DNA of 64,000 nucleotides from Chitinophaga hostae (GCF_018224885.1 NZ_JAGTXB010000001.1:496001-560000), one strand, 5' to 3'. Shown: positions 9,929 through 18,849, counted from the first letter of the stretch. Numbers and translations: made by a program. The notes: generated by a model from the sequence alone, not told the origin.

Positions 9929-10852
9929 ATGTCACTCACGGTTGTAGGTTCAATGGCGTTCGATGAAATCGAAACCCCCTTTGGCAAATCAGGTAAAATC
10001 ATTGGTGGGTCCGCCGTTTACATTGCATGGGCAGCATCGAATTTTGTTAAGCCTATTAACCAGGTATCTGTAATAGGGGAAGATTTCCCCCAGGCAGAAC
10101 TGGATGCACTGAAGACAAAGGGAGTAGCGTTGGAAGGTGTGCAGCTGAAACAGGGAGAAAAATCCTTTTACTGGTCAGGGAAGTATCATATGGATATGAA
10201 CACCCGCGATTCACTGGCTACAGAACTGAATGTACTGGCAGATTTTCAGCCGGTTATTCCGGACAGCTACCAGGGAAGCGAATTCCTGATCCTCGGTAAC
10301 CTCACTCCACAGGTGCAGATGAGTGTATTGAATCAGTTTAAGGTGCGTCCTAAGCTGATCGTGATGGATACCATGAACTTCTGGATGGAAGTAGCATTGG
10401 ATGATCTGTTAAAAGTGTTAAAGAAAGTAGATGTGTTGATGGTGAACGACGGGGAAGCGCGGCAGTTGAGCGGCGAGTACTCCCTCGTAAAGGCAGCCCG
10501 TAAGATCATGTCTATGGGTCCCCGTTACCTGATCATTAAAAAAGGCGAGCACGGTGCGCTGCTGTTCTACGAGAATCATGTATTCTTTGCACCTGCAATG
10601 CCATTGGATGATGTATACGATCCAACCGGCGCCGGCGATACATTCGCCGGAGGGTTCATCGGACACCTGGCTAAAACAAAAGACATTTCCTTCGAAAATA
10701 TGAAAACCGCGATCATCGTTGGTTCTGCTATGGCGTCTTTCTGCGTGGAGAAATTCGGTACGGAACGTCTCCGGGAAATTACCCATGAAGATATAGCCGC
10801 CCGCCTCGAACAATTTGTTCAGCTGGTGAACTTCGACATTGATCTGGTATAG
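9929..10852 (+). CDS. PfkB/ribokinase family sugar or nucleoside kinase
   Basis: 307 aa, full-length for the family. The N-terminal substrate-side motif is present (IIGGSAVYIAWAASNF, a GGxAxNxA variant), and the C-terminal PfkB signature 2 is DPTGAGDTFAGGFIGHLA, whose Asp in GAGD is the catalytic base and whose glycines form the anion hole. MVNDGEARQLSG matches the N-x-x-E region for Mg/phosphate. Role: ATP-dependent phosphorylation of a carbohydrate or nucleoside, cytosolic; the substrate is not determined by the motifs. Monocistronic-looking, ending in the 271-bp palindrome. Confidence 0.9.
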   Translation: MSLTVVGSMAFDEIETPFGKSGKIIGGSAVYIAWAASNFVKPINQVSVIGEDFPQAELDALKTKGVALEGVQLKQGEKSFYWSGKYHMDMNTRDSLATELNVLADFQPVIPDSYQGSEFLILGNLTPQVQMSVLNQFKVRPKLIVMDTMNFWMEVALDDLLKVLKKVDVLMVNDGEARQLSGEYSLVKAARKIMSMGPRYLIIKKGEHGALLFYENHVFFAPAMPLDDVYDPTGAGDTFAGGFIGHLAKTKDISFENMKTAIIVGSAMASFCVEKFGTERLREITHEDIAARLEQFVQLVNFDIDLV

Positions 10853-10859
10853 CTTTTTA

Positions 10860-11130
10860 GCTTTTAGCCGTTAGCTTTTAGCTTTTAGTAAAAATGCAGC
10901 GGATTTGGTCTTGCCCAGGATTAGACTGATTTCCCTGATGATAAGATTTTATTTTTGATTTAAAAAGATTTGGGAAGATATAAGTGGATAAAGATTCACT
11001 TATGTCTTCCCAATTTTTTTCAATCTTCCTAAATCACAAAAAATCTTATCATCAGGGAAATCAGTCTAATCCTGGGCAAGACCAAATCCGCTGCATTTTT
11101 ACTAAAAGCTAAAAGCTAACGGCTAAAAGC
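10860..11130. repeat. 271-bp near-continuous palindrome with perfect 91-bp arms
   Basis: Arms 10860-10950 and 11040-11130 are exact reverse complements over 91 bp. Inside them a second hairpin (GGGAAGATATAAGTG against CACTTATGTCTTCCC, 10971-10985 / 11000-11014) has one mismatch. The outer part of each arm is a degenerate heptamer array (GCTAAAA, GCTAACG units). The element fills the gap between convergent genes: the PfkB stop is 8 bp outside, and the nuclease stop codon at 11116-11118 lies inside the right arm. The segment CCGCTGCATTTTTAC plus GCTAAAA heptamers is shared with the element at 57415-57509. Likely a bidirectional 3' end structure; origin unknown. Confidence 0.9.
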
Positions 11131-11910
11131 TTTATTCAATATCTCCGCTAATCGCAGCCCACCTTTCAGCAGTTGCTGATTTAAATCGTTTACAAAAACA
11201 TAATTATACCGGTAACTGAGCTTTGCATCAGGCTGTGTGTAGGCATATATCTTGTCGGACAGCTGATGGGAGTCGTACATCCAATCGGCAATAGAACCGC
11301 TTTGTATGGCCTTAATCCGGGCCGGAGAAGCAATGTCCAGCGCTTTGGTGTATTCCGTATAGCTCAGTTGTTGAAAGTCGATCAGGTTTTCATCCCATAC
11401 ACGATGCAGGTTGGAAGGTTTGTCGAACCACATTACATTGATCTTATTGCCACCCATATCTTCATCCCGGCCTACATGCAACGGTTGATGCATATCCCCT
11501 ATCATGTGTACCAGGAAGGATAACGCGAATAGCTGTTTCTCTTTTGACAGGGAACGGTTTTTCAGCTCTTTGATCATAGCTTGCGTTTCGGTGTACAGGT
11601 TTTCGCCGGTGGCTTCGCTCAGCAACTGGTTAAATTTGGCGCGGTCAATATTGGCCGGAAAATCGAGGTAATGCCAGGAGCTGGTGTGATCGTACTGGTG
11701 GGTGGTGTCTGATTTAATAAAATCAGGCCAGTTGGCAATCATGGCCATGCTTTGGCGTCCGAGAATGTTAGTCACCGCTTTACGTGCTTGCGGGGTAAGA
11801 TGAAGCCAGGCTATTTCGGCAACGATACGATGGCCGTTAGGTCCCCATCCAAATGAGGTAAGAGGAAGCAGAAAGGCCAGTAGCAGGCCTAATAACATTT
11901 TATTTCTCAT
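11116..11910 (-). CDS. S1/P1 family zinc-dependent nuclease (secreted)
   Basis: 264 aa with a signal peptide (MRNKMLLGLLLAFLLPLTSFG); cleavage before WGPNGHR would expose the N-terminal Trp that coordinates zinc in this family. Further ligands are visible: the first His (GHRIV), Asp in NWPDF, His in SSWHYLDFP, HMIGDMHQPLHVG, and HRVWDENLI, together enough for the three-zinc cluster. Function: periplasmic or secreted single-strand DNA/RNA endonuclease or 3'-nucleotidase, for nucleic acid or phosphate scavenging. The last codons (AFSR) and the stop lie in the arm of the large palindrome, so the element has reached the coding end. Confidence 0.93.
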   Translation of the reverse strand: MRNKMLLGLLLAFLLPLTSFGWGPNGHRIVAEIAWLHLTPQARKAVTNILGRQSMAMIANWPDFIKSDTTHQYDHTSSWHYLDFPANIDRAKFNQLLSEATGENLYTETQAMIKELKNRSLSKEKQLFALSFLVHMIGDMHQPLHVGRDEDMGGNKINVMWFDKPSNLHRVWDENLIDFQQLSYTEYTKALDIASPARIKAIQSGSIADWMYDSHQLSDKIYAYTQPDAKLSYRYNYVFVNDLNQQLLKGGLRLAEILNKAFSR

Positions 11911-12013
11911 AAGTCCTTCTTGATATAAGTGACAAATTAAAGCTTCTTTTTTAACACTTCCACTTCCTTATTCTTTAGTATTTTTACAGATACTGCTCAA
12001 ATACAATTTCAAT

Positions 12014-14068
12014 ATGTCATTTAAGATAAATGCTCCATATGCTCCTGCTGGTGACCAGCCGGAAGCAATAAAACAATTAACCCACGGACTCAACGAAGGG
12101 GAGCCATTTCAGACGCTGTTAGGGGTGACCGGTTCCGGAAAAACATTTACTGTAGCGAACGTTATCCAGGAAGTGCAGCGTCCTACCCTGGTGCTGACCC
12201 ATAATAAAACATTGGTGGCGCAGCTATATGGTGAACTCAGGCAGTTTTTCCCGGATAACGCGGTAGAATACTATGTATCCTATTACGATTATTACCAGCC
12301 GGAAGCCTATATGCCGGTAAGCGACACCTATATAGAAAAAGACCTCGCCATTAATGAGGAGCTGGATAAGCTCAGGCTGAAAGCAACGGCTAACCTGCTG
12401 TCTGGTCGCCGGGATATTATCGTGGTAGCCAGCGTATCCTGTATTTATGGTATCGGTAATCCTACAGATTATGAAAATGGTATTATCCGTATTCAGAAGG
12501 GACAAACCCTGAGCCGAAATACGCTGTTACATGGCCTGGTAAATTCGCTGTACAGCCGTACTACGGGTGATTTTAACCGGGGTAATTTCCGGGTAAAGGG
12601 AGATACGGTAGATATCAACCTTTCCTATGTGGATTATGGTTACCGGATTACTTTTTTTGGAGATGAGATAGAAGAGATAGAAACGATTGATGTTCAGAAC
12701 AGCAAACGTATTACCGTGGTGGATAATGCCGCCATTTTCCCGGCCAATATGTACCTGGCGCCCAAGGATATGATGCAGCAGATCATTTATGAAATACAGG
12801 ACGAACTGAAGGCCCAGGTAGAGTATTTCAAAGCCAATGGCAAACTGATTGAGGCGCAGCGTTTATCCGAGCGCGTGAATTATGATGTGGAAATGATCCG
12901 TGAACTGGGGTATTGCAGTGGAATTGAGAACTATTCCAGGTTCCTCGACCGCCGTAAGCCCGGAGCAAGACCTTTCTGCCTGCTGGATTATTTTCCGAAA
13001 GACTTCCTCCTGGTGGTAGATGAAAGCCATGTGACCATCCCGCAGATTGGGGCCATGTATGGAGGCGACCGTTCCCGCAAGCTGAACCTGGTGGAATTTG
13101 GTTTCCGCCTGCCTTCTGCTATGGATAACCGTCCGCTGAATTTTTACGAGTTCGAGAATATGCTGAACCAAACCATATTCGTGAGCGCCACACCGGGTGA
13201 TTATGAATTAAAGAAAACGGAAGGTGTGGTGGTGGAACAGGTGGTACGTCCTACCGGTTTGCTGGAACCACCTATAGAAGTGCGACCCAGCGTAAACCAG
13301 GTGGATGACTTGCTGGAGGAAATAGATAAACGTGTGCAGAAGGGTGATCGTGTGCTGGTTACCACGCTCACCAAGCGTATGGCCGAGGAAATGGATAAAT
13401 ACCTGGGCCGTATTAATATTAAGTCGCGTTATATCCACTCTGAGGTGGATACACTGGAGCGTATTGAGATCCTCCGGGATCTGCGATTGGGTAATATAGA
13501 TGTATTAGTGGGTGTGAACCTGCTGAGAGAGGGACTCGACTTACCGGAAGTGTCGCTGGTGGCCATTTTGGATGCGGATAAGGAAGGTTTCCTCAGGGAT
13601 GAGCGTTCCCTTACTCAAACGGCTGGCCGTGCGGCGCGTAATGTGGATGGCCTGGTGATCTTTTATGCGGATAAGATCACAGAAAGCATGCAGCGCACCA
13701 TTGATGAAACCGACCGCCGCCGGGAAAAACAGGTGGCTTTTAATATAGAACATAATATTACGCCCAGAACGGTACGTAAAAGTAAGGAACAGATCCTGGG
13801 ACAAACTTCCGTATTGGAGATCAAGCATTTCGACGAAAATTCCCCTATGGCAGTACATGACGAGGTTCAGCTGGTGGCCGAAGATGCGATGGCCTGGGCT
13901 AAAACCTCTGCAGCCGCGGTGAAAACCATTCCGCAGATAGAGAAGTCAATTGCCAAAGTGAAAAAGGACATGGAAAAGGCAGCAAGGGATCTGGACTTTA
14001 TGGAAGCGGCCCGTTTGAGGGATCAAATGTTTGCAATGGAGCGCGAATTGTTAGAGATGAAGCAATAA
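12014..14068 (+). CDS. uvrB: excinuclease ABC subunit UvrB
   Basis: 684 aa, normal length. The Walker A is GVTGSGKTF (about 37-45), followed by the DNA-binding beta-hairpin region (YYVSYYDYYQPEAYMP), a DESH Walker B, helicase motifs V-VI (GLDLPEVSLVAILDADKEG, QTAGRAARN), and a C-terminal UVR coiled domain (VKKDMEKAARDLDFMEAARLRDQ) that contacts UvrC. It acts in nucleotide excision repair, receiving DNA from UvrA and forming the pre-incision complex. Divergent from the nuclease across a 103-bp gap. No uvrA or uvrC in the window. Confidence 0.98.
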   Translation: MSFKINAPYAPAGDQPEAIKQLTHGLNEGEPFQTLLGVTGSGKTFTVANVIQEVQRPTLVLTHNKTLVAQLYGELRQFFPDNAVEYYVSYYDYYQPEAYMPVSDTYIEKDLAINEELDKLRLKATANLLSGRRDIIVVASVSCIYGIGNPTDYENGIIRIQKGQTLSRNTLLHGLVNSLYSRTTGDFNRGNFRVKGDTVDINLSYVDYGYRITFFGDEIEEIETIDVQNSKRITVVDNAAIFPANMYLAPKDMMQQIIYEIQDELKAQVEYFKANGKLIEAQRLSERVNYDVEMIRELGYCSGIENYSRFLDRRKPGARPFCLLDYFPKDFLLVVDESHVTIPQIGAMYGGDRSRKLNLVEFGFRLPSAMDNRPLNFYEFENMLNQTIFVSATPGDYELKKTEGVVVEQVVRPTGLLEPPIEVRPSVNQVDDLLEEIDKRVQKGDRVLVTTLTKRMAEEMDKYLGRINIKSRYIHSEVDTLERIEILRDLRLGNIDVLVGVNLLREGLDLPEVSLVAILDADKEGFLRDERSLTQTAGRAARNVDGLVIFYADKITESMQRTIDETDRRREKQVAFNIEHNITPRTVRKSKEQILGQTSVLEIKHFDENSPMAVHDEVQLVAEDAMAWAKTSAAAVKTIPQIEKSIAKVKKDMEKAARDLDFMEAARLRDQMFAMERELLEMKQ

Positions 14069-14327
14069 TCGGCTTCCTTGTTTAAGAACATTATATGTAA
14101 TTATTTGTAATGTATTTGACTGTTTTTCCAGTTCAAAATAATAAATATTTAATTTATAATATTTTATTTATCAGGTGTTTATGCGTCAATCTCTCACCTT
14201 ACAGTGATGCGTGCACCTGGTAAATTTGAAAATTGTTAACCTTTCCTTAACTCTCTGTATAAAACATTGATATACAAATTATTGTGTCCTTTTTTAGCGG
14301 ATTTTATTTTCCTGATATGACGAAAAT

Positions 14328-14355
14328 TAATAATTAATATTGTAATTAATTATTA
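14328..14355. promoter_or_regulatory. AT palindrome in the 409-bp uvrB-amt gap
   Basis: 11-bp perfect inverted repeat (TAATAATTAAT / ATTAATTATTA, arms 14328-14338 and 14345-14355) centred about 136 bp upstream of the amt start. The whole gap 14069-14477 is very AT-rich and holds no ORF. A palindrome of this composition can arise by chance, so a role as operator for the nitrogen-responsive amt gene is only a suggestion. No clear -7 box or sigma-54 site was found. Confidence 0.3.
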
Positions 14356-14477
14356 TATGATTGACTTAATCCTAAATATTGTACCCGATATTCAAATATT
14401 TCTATTTTTAGGTGCTTCTATTTGATGTTTTAAATTTCAGACCTACTTTTATTTAAGAAATTTAAAAATCAAACGCT

Positions 14478-15869
14478 ATGAAGAAAATATCATTTCAGGA
14501 CTACCTTCCCTTCATATTCCTTGCGGTTATAGCAATTATTGGAATTTTTATCCCTGTTCTACCAAATTTTGCTGATGCCAGCAAATATAATTCCGCTGAT
14601 ATTGCCTGGATTTTGGTAGCGTCTTCTCTGGTATTTTTGATGACCCCCGGTTTGTCCTTCTTTTATGGAGGCATGGTAAATAAGAAGAATGTTATTTCTA
14701 CCATGATGCAAAGCTTCATTGCTACCGGTTTAATCAGCGTAGTATGGTTAGTGGTTGGATTTAGCCTGGCGTTTGGTAAATCTTATCATGGTATTATAGG
14801 TGATCCGAGCACATTTTTTATGTTTAAAAATGTAGGTTCAGGAGCTCCCTGGAGCCTGGCCCCCACTATTCCGTTGTTACTGTTTGCACTCTTCCAGATG
14901 AAGTTTGCGATCATCACACCTGCGCTGGTAGTAGGTGCGGTAGCAGAGAGGATCCGTTTCACTTCATATGTACTTTTCATGGTGTTATTCAGTTTGCTGG
15001 TATATGCGCCTATTGCACACTGGACATGGCATCCTGATGGTATCCTGTTTAAATTAGGTGTCCTGGATTTTGCAGGTGGTACAGTGGTACACATTTCTGC
15101 AGGTTGTGCTGCTCTGGCTGGCGCCCTGGTACTGAAAAGAAGAAAGGATCACATCGAAAAGAAAGAATTACAGCCTGCAAATATTCCATTTGTATTACTG
15201 GGTACCGGTTTACTCTGGTTTGGCTGGTTCGGATTCAACGCAGGTTCTGCTTTGAGCGCTAACGCCCTCGCTGCTTCTGCCTTTGCTACTACTAATACTG
15301 CTACTGCTGCTGCCGGTTTATCATGGGTATTCTTTGATGTGATCCGCGGCAGAAAACCATCAGCGCTCGGCTTCTGTATCGGTGCTGTAGTTGGTCTGGT
15401 GGCCATCACGCCTGCTGCAGGTTATGTTGGTATCCCGCAAAGTATATTTATCGGTTTCATTGCTGCTATCATTTCTAACATCGCTGTACACTGGAAATCA
15501 AAAACCAGCATCGATGATACACTGGATGTATTCCCTTGCCATGGTTTAGGTGGTATGGTGGGTATGTTGCTCACCGGTATCTTCGCTACCAAAGCAGTAA
15601 ATGAAGCTGGTAACAACGGCTGGATGTATGGTAACTTCGATCTGTTCAAAAACCAGGTACTGGGTCTGTTGCTGGTAGTAGGTTACAGCTTCACAGTATC
15701 ATATGGTATCTTCAAGCTCATTAACCTGATTCACCCGCTGCGCGTATCTGAAGAAGAAGAAGAACTGGGCCTGGATGTTACGCAGCATAACGAAAACTAT
15801 CACCCTTCTCTGATCAGTATCTCAGATAATGGTTCCCTGAAAGAAGAAGACGAACTGGTTCACTCCTGA
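14478..15869 (+). CDS. amt: ammonium transporter (Amt/Rh family)
   Basis: 463 aa with 11 predicted membrane helices. The N-terminal part matches Amt: DIAWILVASSLVFLMTPGLSFFYGGMVNKKNV. The pore motif DFAGGTVVHISAG carries the first conserved pore His, and CHGLGGMVGMLLTGIFA carries the second. The C-terminal tail contains an acidic stretch (EEEEELGLDV) and extends longer than AmtB. Function: uptake of ammonium/ammonia across the inner membrane. No glnB/glnK lies beside it, unlike in many bacteria. Next gene downstream is a porin-2 type outer-membrane protein, a pairing consistent with nitrogen uptake across both membranes. Confidence 0.96.
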   Translation: MKKISFQDYLPFIFLAVIAIIGIFIPVLPNFADASKYNSADIAWILVASSLVFLMTPGLSFFYGGMVNKKNVISTMMQSFIATGLISVVWLVVGFSLAFGKSYHGIIGDPSTFFMFKNVGSGAPWSLAPTIPLLLFALFQMKFAIITPALVVGAVAERIRFTSYVLFMVLFSLLVYAPIAHWTWHPDGILFKLGVLDFAGGTVVHISAGCAALAGALVLKRRKDHIEKKELQPANIPFVLLGTGLLWFGWFGFNAGSALSANALAASAFATTNTATAAAGLSWVFFDVIRGRKPSALGFCIGAVVGLVAITPAAGYVGIPQSIFIGFIAAIISNIAVHWKSKTSIDDTLDVFPCHGLGGMVGMLLTGIFATKAVNEAGNNGWMYGNFDLFKNQVLGLLLVVGYSFTVSYGIFKLINLIHPLRVSEEEEELGLDVTQHNENYHPSLISISDNGSLKEEDELVHS

Positions 15870-15966
15870 AAAAGCATGCCGTACTACGGCATCACAAATG
15901 AGTTACGGTTCTTTGAATATGATCTTTATCAACTTTATTAACATATACTTTATGTTGTAAGAACCT

Positions 15967-16043
15967 GGAATGGATAATTGGTAGTTAAATCGCTGTAAAG
16001 AAGTGAAACTCGCACCAATCATTGGCTACCGGTTATCCATTCC
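15967..16043. repeat. long intergenic hairpin between amt and porin gene
   Basis: 18-bp arms 15967-15984 and 16026-16043 pair fully if two G-U wobbles are allowed in the top-strand transcript (GGAATGGATAATTGGTAG against CTACCGGTTATCCATTCC); the loop is 41 nt. There is no U tract, so it is not a classical terminator. The remaining sequence of the 290-bp gap shows nothing assignable. Confidence 0.55.
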
Positions 16044-16159
16044 TTCTATTCCTATTCTGATTGTAGCATTATCAGAAGGCACGCGTACACATCCCATAAA
16101 ACAATCTGCAAGAAAAGGCCGCACCAGTACTTACCATTTTATCAATCAAATTTTTAAGT

Positions 16160-17245
16160 ATGAAAAGAATGTTAACGACCTTATTTGCTATGGGAATCTC
16201 CCTGGCTGCCATGTCTCAATCCACAACGGATACTACAGCTGCACCGGCTTTCAAGCTTTCCGGATCTGCGGATGTATATTATAAATATAATCTCAACGGC
16301 AACAATACTGATAATAAAACCAGTTTCACCAACTCTCATAACTCCTTTGAATTAGGAATGGTATCCCTGAAAGTGGAACATGGATTTAAAAAAGGTAGTA
16401 TCGTTGCTGACCTGGGCTTCGGTAAAAGAGCGGGAGAATTTTCTTATAATGATGTACCTGGTTCTTCAAATGGCCTGTCTATGGCCATCAAACAATTGTA
16501 TGTTTCCTATCAGCTAACCGAAAAAGTAAAAGTGAGTCTCGGTAGTTTCGCTACCCATATCGGGTATGAACTGGTAGATGCCTACGCCAACAGGAACTAT
16601 AGCATGAGCTATATGTTTAGTTACGGTCCTTTTTTCAATACAGGCGTGAAGGCTGATATCGCCATCACTTCTTCTTTAAGCGCCATGGTAGGAGTATTCA
16701 ACCCTACCGATCTTAAATCAGTATCCCTTAACAGCCATAAATATATTGGTGCTCAGCTGGGCTTTGCTCCTGCAGAAACACCCATCAAATTATACCTGAA
16801 TTACCTGGAAGGAAAAGATACTTTTGGCATACAGAATCACCAGGTAGACCTGGTAGCGACTTATCAGATCAATAAAGTACTGGGACTTGGTTATAACGCC
16901 ACCTACAGCACCTATTCAGATACCCGTGCTCCTAAAAGTACCCGCGAAAACGCCAAATGGTGGGGTAATGCGCTCTACGTAAATCTCGACTTTACTGATA
17001 AGATCGGGTTAACCGTACGCGGCGAATACTTCAGCGATAAAGACGGTGTAAAAGTATTTGGCGCTTTCCCCAAGGGAGGAAATGTAGTAGCCGGTACACT
17101 CACGCTGAATTATAAGGTAGGAAACCTTACTATTATGCCGGAATTCAGACTGGACAAGGCTTCTGTTGACCTGTTCAGTAAGTCAGACGGCAAACCTTAC
17201 GATATGACATCCAATGTGCTGTTAGCTGCTACTTACCATTTTTAA
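16160..17245 (+). CDS. outer-membrane porin of the BBP2/OmpL-like type
   Basis: 361 aa with a signal peptide (MKRMLTTLFAMGISLAAMSQ). The mature N terminus, FKLSGSADVYYKYNLNGN, followed by repeated amphipathic strands ending each in aromatic residues and a terminal F (LLAATYHF), fits a beta-barrel porin of the putative beta-barrel porin-2 class. Located after amt, which suggests outer-membrane passage of small solutes under nitrogen limitation, but that link is inferred from position only. The stop is 4 bp before a heptamer-repeat hairpin. Confidence 0.85.
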   Translation: MKRMLTTLFAMGISLAAMSQSTTDTTAAPAFKLSGSADVYYKYNLNGNNTDNKTSFTNSHNSFELGMVSLKVEHGFKKGSIVADLGFGKRAGEFSYNDVPGSSNGLSMAIKQLYVSYQLTEKVKVSLGSFATHIGYELVDAYANRNYSMSYMFSYGPFFNTGVKADIAITSSLSAMVGVFNPTDLKSVSLNSHKYIGAQLGFAPAETPIKLYLNYLEGKDTFGIQNHQVDLVATYQINKVLGLGYNATYSTYSDTRAPKSTRENAKWWGNALYVNLDFTDKIGLTVRGEYFSDKDGVKVFGAFPKGGNVVAGTLTLNYKVGNLTIMPEFRLDKASVDLFSKSDGKPYDMTSNVLLAATYHF

Positions 17246-17248
17246 GGG

Positions 17249-17369
17249 AGCAGAAGGCTGAAAGCAGAAAGTAAAAAGCTATTGAAACGAAGGATTAATC
17301 CGGAAGATTGCTATCCGCTTAGTTCGTTCGCCTCAATAGCTTTTTGCATTCTGCTTTCAGCCTTCTGCT
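17249..17369. repeat. type-I heptamer hairpin
   Basis: Five heptamers (GCAGAAG, GCTGAAA, GCAGAAA, GTAAAAA, GCTATTG; 17250-17284) form the left arm. Arms 17249-17290 and 17328-17369 are 42 nt each with four mismatches. The right arm carries the canonical core complement CGCCTCAATAGC. Begins immediately after the porin stop. Confidence 0.85.
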
Positions 17370-17401
17370 TTTTGTATTATCTTGCTGCAAAAAGAGAAAT
17401 A

Positions 17402-18061
17402 ATGTTGCAGCCGTCCACGTTAAAATTTCTGAAATCTCTCAGGCTGAATAATAATAAAGTTTGGTTTGACGAGCACAGAACCGAATACCTCGCCGCAAAA
17501 GCTGATTTTGAAAGCCTGGTACAGCAGCTGATAGATGGTCTTGCCAGGCAAGACGCCACTATGCAGGGGCTGCAGGTAAAAGACTGCGTGTTTCGTATTT
17601 ACAAAGACGTCAGATTTTCAAAAGATAAAACCCCTTATAAAACCAACCTTGGCGCTTCTTTCCAGGTAGGTGGCAAAAAATCCACGCTCGCAGGGTATTA
17701 TTTTCAGCTGGAACCGGGAGGCAACAGTTTTGCAGGAGGCGGTATATGGATGCCGGCAGCTCCCGAATTGAAAAAGCTTCGCCAGGAAATTGACTATAAT
17801 TTCCGTGAATTCGAACAAATCATCTCTAATAAGGATTTTATTAAACACTTCGGGAAAGTAGAGGGAGAAGCATTGAAAACGGCGCCGCAGGGATATCAGC
17901 CGGATAACCCGGCCATTGCCTATTTAAAGCTGAAAAGTGTGATTGTATCTCATCCGTTTACTGATGAAGCATGTACACAACCTACCATGGTAAAGGATAT
18001 TCTGAAAACATTTGCGCTGATGCAACCACTGTTGCAATTCATTAACCGCGCGATGGATTGA
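17402..18061 (+). CDS. DUF2461 family protein
   Basis: 219 aa from ATG 17402 (MLQPSTLKFLKSLRLNNNKVWFDEH). An upstream in-frame ATG at 17282 is rejected because the extra 40 codons would be read through the right arm of the repeat hairpin. Family signatures: NNNKxWFDExR near the N terminus, VKDCVFRIYKDVRFSKDKTPYKTN, and a GGGIWMP strand. DUF2461 proteins are widespread cytosolic proteins without an established activity. Stop is 10 bp before a 19-bp inverted repeat. Confidence 0.92.
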   Translation: MLQPSTLKFLKSLRLNNNKVWFDEHRTEYLAAKADFESLVQQLIDGLARQDATMQGLQVKDCVFRIYKDVRFSKDKTPYKTNLGASFQVGGKKSTLAGYYFQLEPGGNSFAGGGIWMPAAPELKKLRQEIDYNFREFEQIISNKDFIKHFGKVEGEALKTAPQGYQPDNPAIAYLKLKSVIVSHPFTDEACTQPTMVKDILKTFALMQPLLQFINRAMD

Positions 18062-18070
18062 TAAAAGTAG

Positions 18071-18260
18071 TTTATTAGTTTATCAGATAAATATCCGGTT
18101 TAGTAATTACCTGTTACTAACATATATATAGCGCCTGCAAACAACATTAAAAAAGCAAGTCCGCAAACGATACCAAGTATCCAAACCAATACATAGGCAA
18201 ATGGTTCTCTGTTTTCTCCTGGTAACTTCATGTCAGCTACATATCTGATAAACTAATAAA
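18071..18260. repeat. perfect 19-bp inverted repeat enclosing a 43-aa gene
   Basis: Arms 18071-18089 and 18242-18260 (TTTATTAGTTTATCAGATA and its exact complement) bracket 152 bp that hold only the small membrane-protein gene 18100-18231. No direct target duplication was recognised at the outer edges. Confidence 0.7.
18100..18231 (-). CDS. 43-aa single-pass membrane protein, function unknown
   Basis: The ATG at 18231 opens a 43-residue frame ending in TAA at 18100-18102: a charged start (MKLPGENREPF), then about 26 hydrophobic residues (YVLVWILGIVCGLAFLMLFAGAIYML), then VTGNY. The single helix, positive-inside start and complete lack of frame-disrupting features support a real small membrane protein. 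It lies in the loop of a 19-bp inverted repeat and on the same strand as the 83-aa gene whose stop is 49 bp upstream. I do not recognise a family. Confidence 0.65.
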   Translation of the reverse strand: MKLPGENREPFAYVLVWILGIVCGLAFLMLFAGAIYMLVTGNY

Positions 18261-18279
18261 TAACTCCTGGCTTCCCAGG

Positions 18280-18531
18280 TTAATTCTTGTGGATCAGGAA
18301 TTCAAACGGGCGTGCTTTGCGGTTCTTCAAAAGATTCTCCTTGTCCGTACGCGCATGTGCAAACCGTTGATTGTAAACATTGGCCACCTCTATAATAGGT
18401 ATAATTCCGTCCAGTGTATCCTGCTGATCAACAATGTTCATGATCCGTGATACCTGTGAAGAGAAATTAGTGCTCCACTCTTCGGTGAACTTGTGCATTA
18501 ACAGAAGCTCGCGATTGGTGTTGGTTTTCAT
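18280..18531 (-). CDS. conserved-looking hypothetical protein (83 aa)
   Basis: Start taken at ATG 18531 (MKTNTNRELLLMHKF); the frame stays open 38 codons further upstream but that part lacks coding character. The protein is hydrophilic and probably helical (EEWSTNFSSQVSRIMNIVDQ, IIEVANVYNQRFAHARTDK), with no signal peptide or membrane helix. No family recognised. It stands between the 43-aa gene and asd, all on the minus strand, but the asd terminator at 18725-18758 separates it from asd. Confidence 0.6.
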   Translation of the reverse strand: MKTNTNRELLLMHKFTEEWSTNFSSQVSRIMNIVDQQDTLDGIIPIIEVANVYNQRFAHARTDKENLLKNRKARPFEFLIHKN

Positions 18532-18724
18532 AGGACTTAAGGGTGTTTTCTGATTAGAAAATAACGAAAAAATACCGGCATTTCTAAAATTGGACTGCTC
18601 TTCTTTTTCAAAGAGTTTTAGTTGGCATAGGATTATTACTACCAAAATTGGATTTTATCCCGCACAAATCAATACTACTTCCGTGTAATTTTTAAGCTTT
18701 TTATGTTATCGTTATATGAATGAC

Positions 18725-18758
18725 ATAAAAAAGAGCAAGCGGTAAATCGCTTGCTCTT
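18725..18758 (-). terminator. intrinsic terminator of asd
   Basis: Perfect 11-bp stem AAGAGCAAGCG / CGCTTGCTCTT (18731-18741, 18748-18758) with a 6-nt loop; on the minus strand it is followed by a run of six T. Lies 92 bp beyond the asd stop. The rest of the 318-bp gap 18532-18849 shows no other feature. Confidence 0.88.
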
Positions 18759-18849
18759 AATGAGTTACAGATATGTTTTCGTATAGTCATATACGGGAGC
18801 TGCACTTATGGGTACATTGAACCCTTAATTACATAGCACAACAGTATGA

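Noticed and set aside
17282..17401. N-terminal extension of the DUF2461 protein with hydrophobic stretch FCILLSAFCFLYYLA
   Set aside because: It is translated from the right arm of a repeat hairpin; the DUF2461 homology starts exactly at the internal ATG 17402.
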